Shown: piece after piece, positions 36,301-44,951 of the stretch
Numbering within the stretch: the stretch's first letter is position 1
How the letters are laid out: each line of letters begins with the position of its first letter
Assembly: GCA_027491085.1 (NCBI GenBank)
Contig: JAIXWW010000009.1
Location: forward strand, 310,001 to 374,000
Source: Bacteroidota bacterium
GTDB lineage: Bacteria; Bacteroidota; Bacteroidia; UKL13-3
DNA: 64,000 nt
Direction: 5' to 3'
Made by a program: the position numbers and the translations under genes
Notes under the pieces: model-generated
Seen by the model: only the letters and a program-made list of their open reading frames with translations
What the model was told of the DNA's origin: nothing
The model's database searches: none

Positions 36301-37779
36301 ACTGCAAATATTTGTATTGGTTGGTTTAAGTTTAAATGGAGCTGTTGGTGCTAATTTTGCAAAATATGAATCCTCAGTCCCTGAACTTGTTAGTGTATTT
36401 GTTCCAAAAGAAGCAGTATTTGAAAAGAAACCACAAGTGAACAGGTTACCTGTTTTATCGCAAACTGTTGAGTAACAATAATCATCTCCACTACCGCCCA
36501 TTTTAAGTGCACTTATGGTTGAACCGCTCGATGGATCAATTATACTAATAAACCCATCTCCTGATCCGTTTGAGCTTAGAATTACTCCGCTACCAAAGTT
36601 AACAGTATTATTAAAATATCCAGAGGCAACTATATTTTTTTCATTATTTAGACAAATACCCCAACCATATTCTGTTCCACTGCCACCAATCACTTTTACC
36701 CATTTTAATATACCTACACTATCATAAGATGATAAACAAGCGTCATAACCTCCATTATTAGTCAATGTTAAATTTGTACCAGGGAATTTTGATGTAAATG
36801 AAGAGTTGCTTTGTCCAAAATGCCCCATAGTATAAATATTTCCATATTCATCAACGATGCAGCCGGACAATCCTTCATCTGCTGGCCCCGTCATGCCGTT
36901 TGCCCAAATCCAACTTCCTGTATTATTTGCTTTGGCAATATAACCTCCCCATAAATTAGGATTGTTTAATGTTATTGTGCCAAATGTGGCGGAAAAACCA
37001 GAATACCCAAAATTACCAACGACATAAATGTTGTTTTGGCGATCTACTGTAATGTCTATTGCAAGCTCAAGTCCTTGTCCCCCTGCAGTATTTACCCATT
37101 GTAAAACACCTGCCGGAGAATATTTAGCAATAAAAATATCGTGACCTCCTATACTTGTTTTGTTTATGCTTGATCCACTTTTTGTTCCAAACGTTGCGGT
37201 ATTGCTGAATAAACCACCACATATAACATTTCCATCATTATCAAAATTTAGACTACAGCCTTCATCTGTGCCAAATCCACCAGACTTAATAACCCATTGT
37301 AAAACGCCAGAGGTATCATATTTAGCTATAAAAATATCATTTCCCCCGTTTGAAGTTATTGCTTGTGCAGTTCCTGATGTGGTTGAAAAAGTTGCTGTTC
37401 CACTAAATGCCCCGGTTGCATAAATGCTCCCCTTTTTGTCATATTTTATTTTTAAGAAACAAAAATCACCGCATTCGTTTCCTGTTCCACCAATAGAGTT
37501 TTTCCAGATCAAATTTTTGTTACAATCCATTTTAGATAAGTATATGTCAACTCCTCCCATTGAATTGATTGATCTAGATGCTAAAGATCCAGTACCAGGA
37601 AAAACGATTGATCCACTGAATCCTCCAATTAAAAAAGTGTTACCACTATTGTCAGTGTCTATCGCTCTCGTAAAGTCAGACAGATTACTTCCTACTTTTT
37701 GAGCCCATTTAAAATTCTGGCCTTGAACAATATTGAAATAAACTATATAAAAAAATAAAATAAAAAGCCTTTGAATCAT
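33337..37779 (-). CDS. Giant Ig-repeat adhesin with gliding-motility (CHU_C, T9SS type B) C-terminus
   Basis: 1480 residues with a signal peptide (about 1-20). Residues about 25-480 form a beta-propeller of SBBP type: repeats of 'DxxGNxxxxGxFxxtxxFG' and 'IxKYxxxGxLxWvxxxGGxGxE'. One divergent Ig-like domain follows. Then come ten tandem modules of 73-76 residues, each starting with a line such as AGIDKTICLGDSILLNGTG and ending 'CxxxDTVKItV'. A PKD domain (PLTIQFTNNSINATKYIWNF) precedes the C-terminal ~85-residue CHU_C domain, with IPNVFTPNGDNLNDFF, WNRWGQFVYEY and HGTVTLIR. That tail directs T9SS secretion and surface attachment without the type A cleavage pattern. It is flanked by glycan genes on both sides. 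The repeats suggest a long adhesive stalk. Confidence 0.88.
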   Translation of the reverse strand: MIQRLFILFFYIVYFNIVQGQNFKWAQKVGSNLSDFTRAIDTDNSGNTFLIGGFSGSIVFPGTGSLASRSINSMGGVDIYLSKMDCNKNLIWKNSIGGTGNECGDFCFLKIKYDKKGSIYATGAFSGTATFSTTSGTAQAITSNGGNDIFIAKYDTSGVLQWVIKSGGFGTDEGCSLNFDNDGNVICGGLFSNTATFGTKSGSSINKTSIGGHDIFIAKYSPAGVLQWVNTAGGQGLELAIDITVDRQNNIYVVGNFGYSGFSATFGTITLNNPNLWGGYIAKANNTGSWIWANGMTGPADEGLSGCIVDEYGNIYTMGHFGQSNSSFTSKFPGTNLTLTNNGGYDACLSSYDSVGILKWVKVIGGSGTEYGWGICLNNEKNIVASGYFNNTVNFGSGVILSSNGSGDGFISIIDPSSGSTISALKMGGSGDDYCYSTVCDKTGNLFTCGFFSNTASFGTNTLTSSGTEDSYFAKLAPTAPFKLKPTNTNICSGDSVLLQPLDSMSGLSFQWFKNNIAIAGATKFNYFAKTSGTYKLKVTNNCSEIDSSEEITLTLTNISVNAGIDATICRGDSVQLTASGATFYFWTPSTGISNTAIFNPIAKPTDTINYIVKGIIGSCIAYDTVKVNTKPILALAGNDSTICKGDSIRLNGAAIGTFKWESTPFLTDSNALNTFIKPNITSNFVLKVTNLGCTRIDTVKITVNSPAAYAGIDKTICLGDSILLNGTGTGSLQWTPKNYLSDTSNIVTFAKPTVSSIYYLIATIGRCVQRDTIQILVNQVFVQLDKDTSICKGDSIQLNATALGSFLWQTNASLTNPNQLSPYVKPQTSTQYILESTSGTCTKRDSINITVFAPVSNASTSQTICLGDSIQLNGTGANTLKWYPKLGLTDSLIANTFAKPTITTNYILLAQDGNCFARDTVKITVTQIAANAGTNKGICPGDSVQLSGSAIGSFFWETKTGLINTTILNPYVKPTISTYYVLTSIAGSCVKHDTVDVAVSIPLTLNAGTNLEICLGDSVRLDATGGFNYNWIKAINISDSTISNPFVKPSITTDYIVKSGFSSCTYYDTVNVLVRPLPMVDAGLGGQICEKDSFMLNGSGQGVAKWNPGIFVTDSTAFVTYAKPSLTTTFYLTSNNGFCKNTDSVKVKINNIIPINAGVDQTICEHDTATLSVSSTGQIRWLNPQYLTDSTNLITKAFPIITTEFVAKSFNTACPAFDTVKVIVKQKPIVDAGLDTTICIGTNYQLKGTATKGDIFNWEPALLVSNPGILDPNLTTPKTGFYKLTVQNSDGNCKTADSVKITLDSAIANFSSNLTNGFIPLTIQFTNNSINATKYIWNFESNNNSTQTSPSYTFENVGNYNVVLTAISKFGCIDTASLTIITEGEIVIQIPNVFTPNGDNLNDFFENKVNNFKFLKYLNGSIWNRWGQFVYEYQMPNGKWWDGKFEGNDCQEGVYYYIINAEGINGKKFNFHGTVTLIR

Positions 37780-37891
37780 TTTTAATTAGATGTTTATGCA
37801 ATGATAGGAAATATATTTTGATTACAGATTTTAACAAAGTTTTTTAAGTCTTTGTTATTTATTAAATTCGAACTCGAAAAAAGATCTTATT

Positions 37892-38800
37892 GTGTTTAAT
37901 ACTCCAATTTTGTTTTTAATTTTTAATAGGCCAGATACCACAAAGCAAGTATTTGAAAGTATCAGAAAAGCGAGGCCTAATAAACTCTATTTGGCTGCTG
38001 ATGGTCCTCGGGCCAGCAAACTAGGAGAAGTTGATTTGTGTATGCAAACTAGGAATATTGTGAGTCAAATTGATTGGGAATGTGAATTAAAAACGCTTTT
38101 TCGAGACGAAAACTTAGGTTGTAAAATAGCTGTTAGCTCAGCTATTGATTGGTTTTTTGAAAATGAAGAACAAGGCATTATTTTGGAAGATGACTGTTTG
38201 CCTCATGAAAGTTTTTATGGTTTTTGTGAAACCTTACTAAACTATTATAAATTTAATGAAAGAGTGATGCATATTTCGGGCGACAATTTTCAAAATGGAA
38301 CGATAAGAGGAAATGGAACCTATTATTTTTCAAATTATAACCACATTTGGGGTTGGGCAACCTGGAGAAGAGCATGGAAAAATTATCAAGTTGATTTAGA
38401 TTTTTTAACTGAAAATGAAATTCAAAGTTTGATAGACAAACAATTTGAAACTAATAAAGAACGTTTGTTTTGGAAGCAAATATTTAACAAAGTGATTGGC
38501 TCAACTATTGGAACATGGGACTATCAATGGACTTATGCAATATGGAAACAAAATGGTTTAAGTATTTTACCTAACAAAAACTTGGTTGCTAATATTGGTT
38601 TTAGCGCTAGTGGAACACACACATCTGGTATTGATATTCTTGGCTTAAGTAACATGGAAACATTTTCAATTCCTAACATTATCCACCCAACCGAAATTGA
38701 AATTAATAAAAAAGCTGACAAATTTGGTTTGGATCATTATTTCAATCCTAGTAAATTCTTTTATCTTTACAAAAAAATTATCTACCACATAAAAAATTGA
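37892..38800 (+). CDS. GT-A-fold glycosyltransferase-like protein (HlpA-like)
   Basis: 302 residues from a GTG (FNTPILFLIFNRPD). The strand TPILFLIFNRPDTTKQVFES and the acidic EDDCLPHESF (about residues 97-106, the DxD equivalent) mark a nucleotide-diphospho-sugar transferase fold. WGWATWRRAWKNY and WDYQWTYAIWKQNGLS are conserved in the group often called hemolytic protein HlpA-like in Bacteroidota glycan clusters. It heads a plus-strand set with the two following FkbM-like genes (4-nt gap, then 1-nt overlap). The donor and acceptor are unknown. Confidence 0.8.
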   Translation: MFNTPILFLIFNRPDTTKQVFESIRKARPNKLYLAADGPRASKLGEVDLCMQTRNIVSQIDWECELKTLFRDENLGCKIAVSSAIDWFFENEEQGIILEDDCLPHESFYGFCETLLNYYKFNERVMHISGDNFQNGTIRGNGTYYFSNYNHIWGWATWRRAWKNYQVDLDFLTENEIQSLIDKQFETNKERLFWKQIFNKVIGSTIGTWDYQWTYAIWKQNGLSILPNKNLVANIGFSASGTHTSGIDILGLSNMETFSIPNIIHPTEIEINKKADKFGLDHYFNPSKFFYLYKKIIYHIKN

Positions 38801-38804
38801 GCAA

Positions 38805-39725
38805 TTGAAAAAAATTATTCAGAAATTTCTTGGAGTTTCCAAGTTCAATAAATACCTAACACAAGAATTTGACAAAGTTAAATTATTATCTGCTTTGCCA
38901 ATAGTAAACCAAATAAAAGAAAAAGCTGGCAAACTTGTAAATATTCAAGATGCCGAATTTTCCGTTTTTTCACAATGGGGCGATGATGGAATCATTCAGT
39001 ATTTAATTCATACCATTGGAATTACCAACAAAACTTTTATTGAGTTTGGAGTTGAAAATTACAGAGAAGCAAATACTCGTTTTTTATTAATAAACAACAA
39101 TTGGAAAGGTTTGGTTATTGATGGGTCTGATAATAATATACAATTTATTAAAAACGATGCAATAAGCTGGAATTATAGCTTGAACGTTGTTGCAAAGTTT
39201 ATAACCAAAGAAAACTTAAATTCATTGATTGAAAACAGTGGTTTTAAAGGTGAAATAGGGTTGCTTCATATTGATGTTGATGGAAATGATTATTGGTTAT
39301 GGGAATGTTTAAATATTGTAAATCCAGAAATTGTAATTATGGAATATAACAGTGTTTTTGGAAATAAATCAGCTATTTCAGTTCCTTACAAAGCAGATTT
39401 TTATGTAACCAACGAACATTATTCTAATTTATATTTTGGTGCTTCATTAAAAGCCATGGAGTATTTAGCCATTCAAAAAGGTTACACATTAGTTGGAAGC
39501 AATTCGAATGGGAATAATGCCTATTTTGTTAGAAATGATAAAATGAATGGCTTGACAAAAATGACTGCTAATGAAGCCTATGTGCAATGCAAGTTTAGAC
39601 AAAACAGAGACTCAAATCATATGCTAACTTTAAAAGATGACCACAATATGATTGACGCTTGTGGGCATTTACCAGTAATCAATGTAATTAACCAAGAAAC
39701 GAGTAAACTAAAAGACTGTTTATAA
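38805..39725 (+). CDS. FkbM-like methyltransferase-fold protein
   Basis: 306 residues from a TTG. The core shows a methyltransferase-like first strand KTFIEFGVENYREANTRFL, in which the usual GxGxG is replaced by FGVEN, then WKGLVIDGSDNNI as strand 2. GLLHIDVDGNDYWLWE matches the 'LKIDvDG' acid strand of FkbM enzymes. Similar proteins in glycan clusters are often left hypothetical. The weak SAM loop makes catalysis uncertain. It is translationally close to both neighbours, and its stop overlaps the next start (TAATG). Confidence 0.7.
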   Translation: MKKIIQKFLGVSKFNKYLTQEFDKVKLLSALPIVNQIKEKAGKLVNIQDAEFSVFSQWGDDGIIQYLIHTIGITNKTFIEFGVENYREANTRFLLINNNWKGLVIDGSDNNIQFIKNDAISWNYSLNVVAKFITKENLNSLIENSGFKGEIGLLHIDVDGNDYWLWECLNIVNPEIVIMEYNSVFGNKSAISVPYKADFYVTNEHYSNLYFGASLKAMEYLAIQKGYTLVGSNSNGNNAYFVRNDKMNGLTKMTANEAYVQCKFRQNRDSNHMLTLKDDHNMIDACGHLPVINVINQETSKLKDCL

Positions 39726-40624
39726 TGATTAACCAATTAATATTTAACAAACTAATTAACCCTTCTGTTGGAGGATTGTATTATAAACTTTTACTCAAAA
39801 TAAGAAGTATACTTTTAAGTTTAAATCCGTCTTCTACCATACAATATCCTTATAATAACTTTGACTTAACTTTTCCGTTTTCACACGATTATCCATTAAA
39901 CAGAAAAGAAGTTCCGCTATATAGCGAAAACTTAGGTGTGGTTTCTAAACTAATTTTATCAAAATATAAAGACGCTGTTGCCATTGATGTTGGAGCAAAT
40001 ATTGGTGATTCAGCAGCAATTATTAGTTATTACAGTAAAATGCCTGTTTTATGTATTGAAGGAAACCCAAAGTTTATTCCTATGCTTGAAAAAAATAGTA
40101 AACAAATGCAAAATGTTACTATAGAATGTAGTTTTGTTGGCGAAACTAATGAAACTGTGAAGACTATAAACTATGGGGGAACTGCTAGAGTTGAAAAGGC
40201 AGAGACAGGGGTTGAGGTAAGAACTGTTGAAGAAATTTTAAATAAGCACACTAATTTTAAACACGCTAAACTTTTTAAGATTGATACCGATGGGTTTGAT
40301 TTTAAAATACTTAGAGCAGCTGAACAATTCTTATTGAATTCCAAACCAATCATTTTCTTTGAATTTGACCCGTTTTTTTTAATTAAACAAAACGAAAACC
40401 CAGCCAACATTTTTCCATTTTTAAACAAATTGAATTACACATTTTTGATGTTATTCGATAATCAGGGAAAGTTTATTTGTGAAGTTAAAAGTGACCAAAC
40501 AGATTTACTACAAGACTTTATTCATTACTATAATAATAATGGTAATACCTATATGGATATCTGTGCTTTACAAAGTGACGACCATGATTTGGTTTTAAAA
40601 ATAAAAAAGGAATTTCAACAATAA
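39725..40624 (+). CDS. FkbM-family methyltransferase
   Basis: 299 residues. The SAM site reads AIDVGANIGDSAAIISYYS (about residues 79-97), followed by VLCIEGNPKFIPML as the acidic strand 2 and HAKLFKIDTDGFDFKILRAA, the FkbM hallmark 'K.DtdG.d..vL.ga'. The ATG overlaps the previous stop by one base. FkbM enzymes methylate hydroxyls of polyketides or glycans; in this setting a surface sugar is the likely target. The last ~80 residues are helical and unassigned. Confidence 0.87.
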   Translation: MINQLIFNKLINPSVGGLYYKLLLKIRSILLSLNPSSTIQYPYNNFDLTFPFSHDYPLNRKEVPLYSENLGVVSKLILSKYKDAVAIDVGANIGDSAAIISYYSKMPVLCIEGNPKFIPMLEKNSKQMQNVTIECSFVGETNETVKTINYGGTARVEKAETGVEVRTVEEILNKHTNFKHAKLFKIDTDGFDFKILRAAEQFLLNSKPIIFFEFDPFFLIKQNENPANIFPFLNKLNYTFLMLFDNQGKFICEVKSDQTDLLQDFIHYYNNNGNTYMDICALQSDDHDLVLKIKKEFQQ

Positions 40625-40827
40625 AAAGATTTAGTCTTTAAGTTTCTTCTCACAAATTGACATTATCTAATTAGAAAATATTTCAAATAATTAAAAAAAT
40701 ATATTTTTGTCAACAATAAGTATTCAGTCTAGGTGGAAACACCTAACAGCAAATTATCGATTTAATTAAAATAACATATTTAGTTTTTTATTTCAATGGA
40801 AATGGTTTTAATTGCTTAATTAAAGAA

Positions 40828-43233
40828 ATGCTAATGTGTTTGAGAAATATTATTATTTTTATTTTTTTTACTAATAATTTGTATTCACAGTGCATCAGCT
40901 GCACATCTATTGAGTCCATAAATAATGGTTTGGTTTGGTGCCATAATTTTTCAGGCGATGTGATTGATGCTACTGGCAATGGTTATAATGGTTTATATAA
41001 TGGAACTACTTTTATAAGTGATAGATTTGGTAATTCAAATTCTGCTGTTACTTTTAATGGAAATCCAAACTGTTATATTGAAATTGGACAAAATTTGCCA
41101 GATATGACTTCGTTTTCAATAAGTTATTGGGTAAAACAGAACCCCACGTCAATAACTGGAGGGCTTTTTTGGGAAGGAGATAATGCTTGTGGTAAGGATA
41201 ATTATATTGATATGGGAAACCAAAAAATTACCTCAAGTAAGCAAAACTCAACGCTAGCAGATGCTAATGTAAATTTATCTGTTCCTTCAACCGGGTGGGT
41301 ACATTTTGTTTGGACAGCAAGTCCTACTCAATCAAAAATATATAGGAATGGTGTTTTGGTAAATACAGTTAATTCAAGTGCAAGTTTTGTTGGAAATCAT
41401 CATACTCCTACATACGGCTGTTGGAATGATGGAAATGGTGGAGGTTGTGGTTTTCCAAAATCATATTTCTATACTGGTTGCTTAGATGATGTTAGATTTT
41501 ATAATAGGGTATTATCCGCAACAGAAGCAACATTTTTATATAATTTGAATTCCAATCCATTAACTTTAAATGCTGGCTTAGATAAAACTATTTGTGAAGG
41601 AGACTCAGTTGTGTTAAATGGAAGTTCTTCTATGGGAGCAAATATAACATGGTCACCAAAATATAAAATAGACAACATAAATTCGTTAACCCCTAAGGTT
41701 TATACAGATTCAACAATAAATTACATAATGAGTGCTAGTAACAATAATTGCACATTTTATGATACAGTAAAAGTTTTTGTAAATAAAACAATTTCAGATG
41801 CTGGTTCTGACAAATTTATTTGTAAAGGAAATGCTATTCAATTAAATGCTTTTAAAAGTTTGAATGCAACTTATTTTTGGTCACCCAACACTAATATTGA
41901 TAATATTTTTCTACCCGATCCAACAGTCAATCCAATAACTAATCAAAAGTATATTTTAAAAACCACCATCAATTCATGTTCAAAATATGATACCGCTGAA
42001 GTTTTTGTTTCTGGCTCTTTTAGCAATGCAAATAAAGACCAAACTATTTGTTTAGGTGATTCAACACAATTATTTGGAAATTATTCAGGAGTTTCACATT
42101 CATGGTTAGATGAGTTTAATAATTTTCTTGATTCTAGTAATTTAGTGATTTGGGTAAAGCCAAATTTTAACACTAAATACATATTAAAAGTTAAATCAAA
42201 TTTCAATTGTTTTTTGTTTGACACTGTTGAAATTAAAGTGGTCTCCTCTTCATTATGCTATGCAGGCTCTGATATTTATAAATGTATAGATGATACTGTT
42301 AATCTAAACGGAACTAGCAATTCAACTACAAATATTTGGTTAAATAATAATTTTATGTTTGATTCAACTAATTTGAAGACTTCAATTTGGTCAAAACAAA
42401 ATGAAAAGTATATACTCAAAAGTGGAAATGGAAACTGTGTAGCATTCGATACCGTGGAAGTATTTATTAAAAACCAACCAACCATAAATTTGGATAGCAT
42501 AGTGTTTAAATGTCAAAATGAAAAATACCAAGTTAACTTAAATTTTAAAGGGGCAAATTGGTTTTTATGGAATCCAGATGAGGCTGTGAGTAATATTCGT
42601 ATTGCCAACCCAATTTTTAATCCATCGAAACCAACACGATATACAGTTATTATTAAAGATTCAATAGACAATTGTCCAATTAAAGCCAATTTCCAAATAA
42701 ATATTTCAAAACCTAAAGCCATTTTTACGGCTTTGCCTTCGAATGGAATTGCACCATTTTTTGTAAATACGGACAATACAAGCTCGGGAGGAACTCAATA
42801 TAATTGGGTGTTGGACGATAAAGTAATTAATAATAATTTTAATACTAAATTAGAATTTAAAGATAGCGGTGAATTTTTATTAAGTTTAATTGTAAAAGAT
42901 TCTATTGGATGTGCAGATACAGCTTCATTAAATATTAAATCAATAATCAAAGGCAGTTTATTCATTCCTAATGTGTTTACTCCCAACGGTGATAATATCA
43001 ATGATCAATTTGAGGTTTCATATACTCAAAATTATTTTAGCCACTTAAATATGAAAATTTATAATAGATGGGGACAGCAAATATATGAAACTAGCACACC
43101 AAATATATCTTGGTGGAATGGAACTTATATGAGCAATCCGTGTCCTGATGGTGTTTATTTTTATATTTTGGAGGCTACAGATATTATTAATCATACAAAA
43201 GAGTATCATGGAACGGTAACACTGCTTAGGTGA
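40828..43233 (+). CDS. LamG-Ig-PKD adhesin with CHU_C (T9SS type B) C-terminus, copy A
   Basis: 801 residues. The signal peptide is about residues 1-20 (ending NNLYSQ). A Cys-rich start CISCTSIESINNGLVWCHNF leads into a LamG/concanavalin-like domain (about 30-245: ATGNGYNGLYNGT, FNGNPNCYIEIGQ, CLDDVRFYNRVLSATE). Next are about five Ig-like modules beginning with lines such as NAGLDKTICEGDSVVLNGSS. A PKD-like module (APFFVNTDNTSSGGTQYNW) and the CHU_C tail (IPNVFTPNGDNINDQF, YNRWGQQIYE, HGTVTLLR) end the protein. It has the same plan and nearly the same length as the 804-residue protein at 44952-47339. It is followed after 21 nt by a GT4 gene on the same strand. Confidence 0.88.
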   Translation: MLMCLRNIIIFIFFTNNLYSQCISCTSIESINNGLVWCHNFSGDVIDATGNGYNGLYNGTTFISDRFGNSNSAVTFNGNPNCYIEIGQNLPDMTSFSISYWVKQNPTSITGGLFWEGDNACGKDNYIDMGNQKITSSKQNSTLADANVNLSVPSTGWVHFVWTASPTQSKIYRNGVLVNTVNSSASFVGNHHTPTYGCWNDGNGGGCGFPKSYFYTGCLDDVRFYNRVLSATEATFLYNLNSNPLTLNAGLDKTICEGDSVVLNGSSSMGANITWSPKYKIDNINSLTPKVYTDSTINYIMSASNNNCTFYDTVKVFVNKTISDAGSDKFICKGNAIQLNAFKSLNATYFWSPNTNIDNIFLPDPTVNPITNQKYILKTTINSCSKYDTAEVFVSGSFSNANKDQTICLGDSTQLFGNYSGVSHSWLDEFNNFLDSSNLVIWVKPNFNTKYILKVKSNFNCFLFDTVEIKVVSSSLCYAGSDIYKCIDDTVNLNGTSNSTTNIWLNNNFMFDSTNLKTSIWSKQNEKYILKSGNGNCVAFDTVEVFIKNQPTINLDSIVFKCQNEKYQVNLNFKGANWFLWNPDEAVSNIRIANPIFNPSKPTRYTVIIKDSIDNCPIKANFQINISKPKAIFTALPSNGIAPFFVNTDNTSSGGTQYNWVLDDKVINNNFNTKLEFKDSGEFLLSLIVKDSIGCADTASLNIKSIIKGSLFIPNVFTPNGDNINDQFEVSYTQNYFSHLNMKIYNRWGQQIYETSTPNISWWNGTYMSNPCPDGVYFYILEATDIINHTKEYHGTVTLLR

Positions 43234-43254
43234 AATTTAATAAAGTTTAATTGA

Positions 43255-44373
43255 ATGAATATACTAATTGATGATGAGGCTTTTATAATCCAAAGATATG
43301 GTGGTGTTTCAAGAGTTTTTTCTGAACTAATCAAAAGGATTACAAAGGATAAAAACCAAAATTTTTTTTTCAGTAATTTTTACAGTGAAAACGAATACTT
43401 GATTAATCTAGGTTTGAATGGAACAAAACCATATTTATTAAATATACAATTTCCTCTAAAAGGAAAATTACTAAGAGCCGTTTGTAGAGCAATAAATAGG
43501 TCTGTTGAACTGAAAATAATAAGTCAAAATAAAGTAGACATTTTTCATCCATCGTATTATTCTAATTATTACTTTTCATCTTTGGAAAAAACTAGTAAAA
43601 CAAAATTGATTTTTACAGTTCATGATTTGATCCATGAATTAATGCCACAAGAAAAAGGAAATTCGGAAATCGCATTAATTAAAAAGCAAAATTTACTTAG
43701 AGCAGATGAAATTATTGTTGTATCGCAATCCACAAAAAACGACTTACTAAAAATATATCCTTTTGTAAAAAAAGAAAAAGTTACGGTGATTCATTTAGCA
43801 AGCTCCTTCAAAATTGAACCACAAGAAGTAAAAGGCTTGCCTTCTTTGTTTGTTCTGTTTGTTGGCGAACGAAGAGGATATAAAAACTTTACGACATTTT
43901 TAAAGGCATTTTCTAAATTAGTTGAATGTTTACCCAAAATAAATCTAGTGTGCACAGGTAGCCAGTCATTTTCGAATGAAGAAAACGATTTGTTTTCAAA
44001 ACTTAATATCAAGGGGAAAGTTTTACATATAAAATGTAGTGAAAGAGAATTAAAGTATATTTATGAGAAAGCTTTAATGTTTGTTTTTCCTTCCCTTTAT
44101 GAAGGTTTCGGAATTCCAATTTTAGAGGCATTTGAGAGCAATGTTCCAGTAGTTTTAAGCGAAACAAGCAGTCTTCCAGAAGTTGCTGGCGATGCAGCAG
44201 TATATTTTGACCCCAAAGATGAAAATGATTTATTTTGTAAAATGTTATTAGTTGCAAATAATTTTAAACTAAGAAATGACTTAATAGCTAAAGGAAAAAA
44301 ACGACTTAGATATTTTTCTTGGGAAAAACACTATAAATCAACTATTGAAGTATATAAAAAGGCATTACATTAA
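43255..44373 (+). CDS. Glycosyltransferase family 4 (GT-B fold)
   Basis: 372 residues. The N-domain opens with MNILIDDEAFIIQRYGGVSR, the glycine-rich acceptor loop of family 4. The C-domain has the donor-binding E-x7-E signature FPSLYEGFGIPILEAFESNV and the following PEVAGDAAVYFDPKD. LFVGERRGYKNFTTFL is the usual first strand of the C-domain. Such enzymes extend capsular or O-antigen chains. It lies 21 nt after a CHU_C adhesin gene, so the two may be cotranscribed. A fragment related to its last ~35 codons is found downstream at 44778-44897. Confidence 0.92.
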   Translation: MNILIDDEAFIIQRYGGVSRVFSELIKRITKDKNQNFFFSNFYSENEYLINLGLNGTKPYLLNIQFPLKGKLLRAVCRAINRSVELKIISQNKVDIFHPSYYSNYYFSSLEKTSKTKLIFTVHDLIHELMPQEKGNSEIALIKKQNLLRADEIIVVSQSTKNDLLKIYPFVKKEKVTVIHLASSFKIEPQEVKGLPSLFVLFVGERRGYKNFTTFLKAFSKLVECLPKINLVCTGSQSFSNEENDLFSKLNIKGKVLHIKCSERELKYIYEKALMFVFPSLYEGFGIPILEAFESNVPVVLSETSSLPEVAGDAAVYFDPKDENDLFCKMLLVANNFKLRNDLIAKGKKRLRYFSWEKHYKSTIEVYKKALH

Positions 44374-44388
44374 TACTCAATAATCCTA

Positions 44389-44711
44389 ACATACATAAAG
44401 ATTATTTGTAGTAATCACTAACAAGGTGTTTGTTATTTTGGAGCGATGAAATTACCATTGCTGAAATAGATATGTTAAATTTTGATGCGATAGTCATTTA
44501 AATCAGTCCAAAACTAAATTATGGCAAACTTTGTCAGAATTGTATTCTTTTAAGTTTTTCATGTTTCCATACCAAGTATTTTTTTTAAAATGCTTGCCTT
44601 AAAACTTGGTGACTTAGTATTGAATACTTTGGTTTTTTGATTAAAGATTTTTGACAAAAACATCAATAATAGTTTTGAGTAATAAAGGCAATTTGCCTGT
44701 GGTTGGATTAA
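44389..44711 (+). pseudogene. Decayed copy of the pabA-CBS gene junction
   Basis: 44389-44518 aligns by eye with 47419-47555 of pabA, including GAAATAGATATGTTAAATTT against GAAATAGAGTTGTTAAATTT. It then jumps over the middle of pabA. From 44509 to about 44640 it follows the 3' end of pabA, the intergenic DNA and the first codons of the CBS gene (47949-48082), including TCATGTTT and ATGCTTGCCTTAAA. A further match, TTTGCCTGTGGT at about 44692, is weaker evidence. Stops occur throughout, so it is not coding. Confidence 0.8.
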
Positions 44712-44897
44712 ATGCAGCCTTATATTATTAGCCGAATAATGTGGGGCGTACTCGAGAAAAGGGTATTAATTAACCAAGATAATGTTTTGCAAAACACCTT
44801 AATTGACGTTGGAATTCAGAGATTAAAAGACTTTTCTTGGGATAAATATTTTGAATCTATATTTTTGATTTATCAAAATATTGATTTTTTAAAATAA
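44712..44897 (+). pseudogene. 3' remnant of a GT4 glycosyltransferase gene
   Basis: The 61-codon frame ends with LIDVGIQRLKDFSWDKYFES and IFLIYQNI, which parallels LIAKGKKRLRYFSWEKHYKS and TIEVYKKA at the end of the intact GT4 at 43255-44373. The first ~20 residues of the frame do not match and are probably shadow translation. It is a gene end without its body, sitting after the decayed pabA-CBS piece. Confidence 0.65.
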
Positions 44898-44951
44898 GGT
44901 AAGTAGTTTTCTGAAATTTAAGTACAATTCTATTTAACACCCTCACAAACC

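Noticed and set aside
35597..37702. Series of plus-strand ORFs opposite the Ig-repeat adhesin
   Set aside because: They are repeated antisense frames generated by the repeated modules. None has an independent signal or motif.
40730..40745. TAGGTG-GAAA-CACCTA hairpin as small RNA
   Set aside because: It is a 6-bp stem with a GNRA-type loop, too small and without a promoter or terminator to support an RNA gene.
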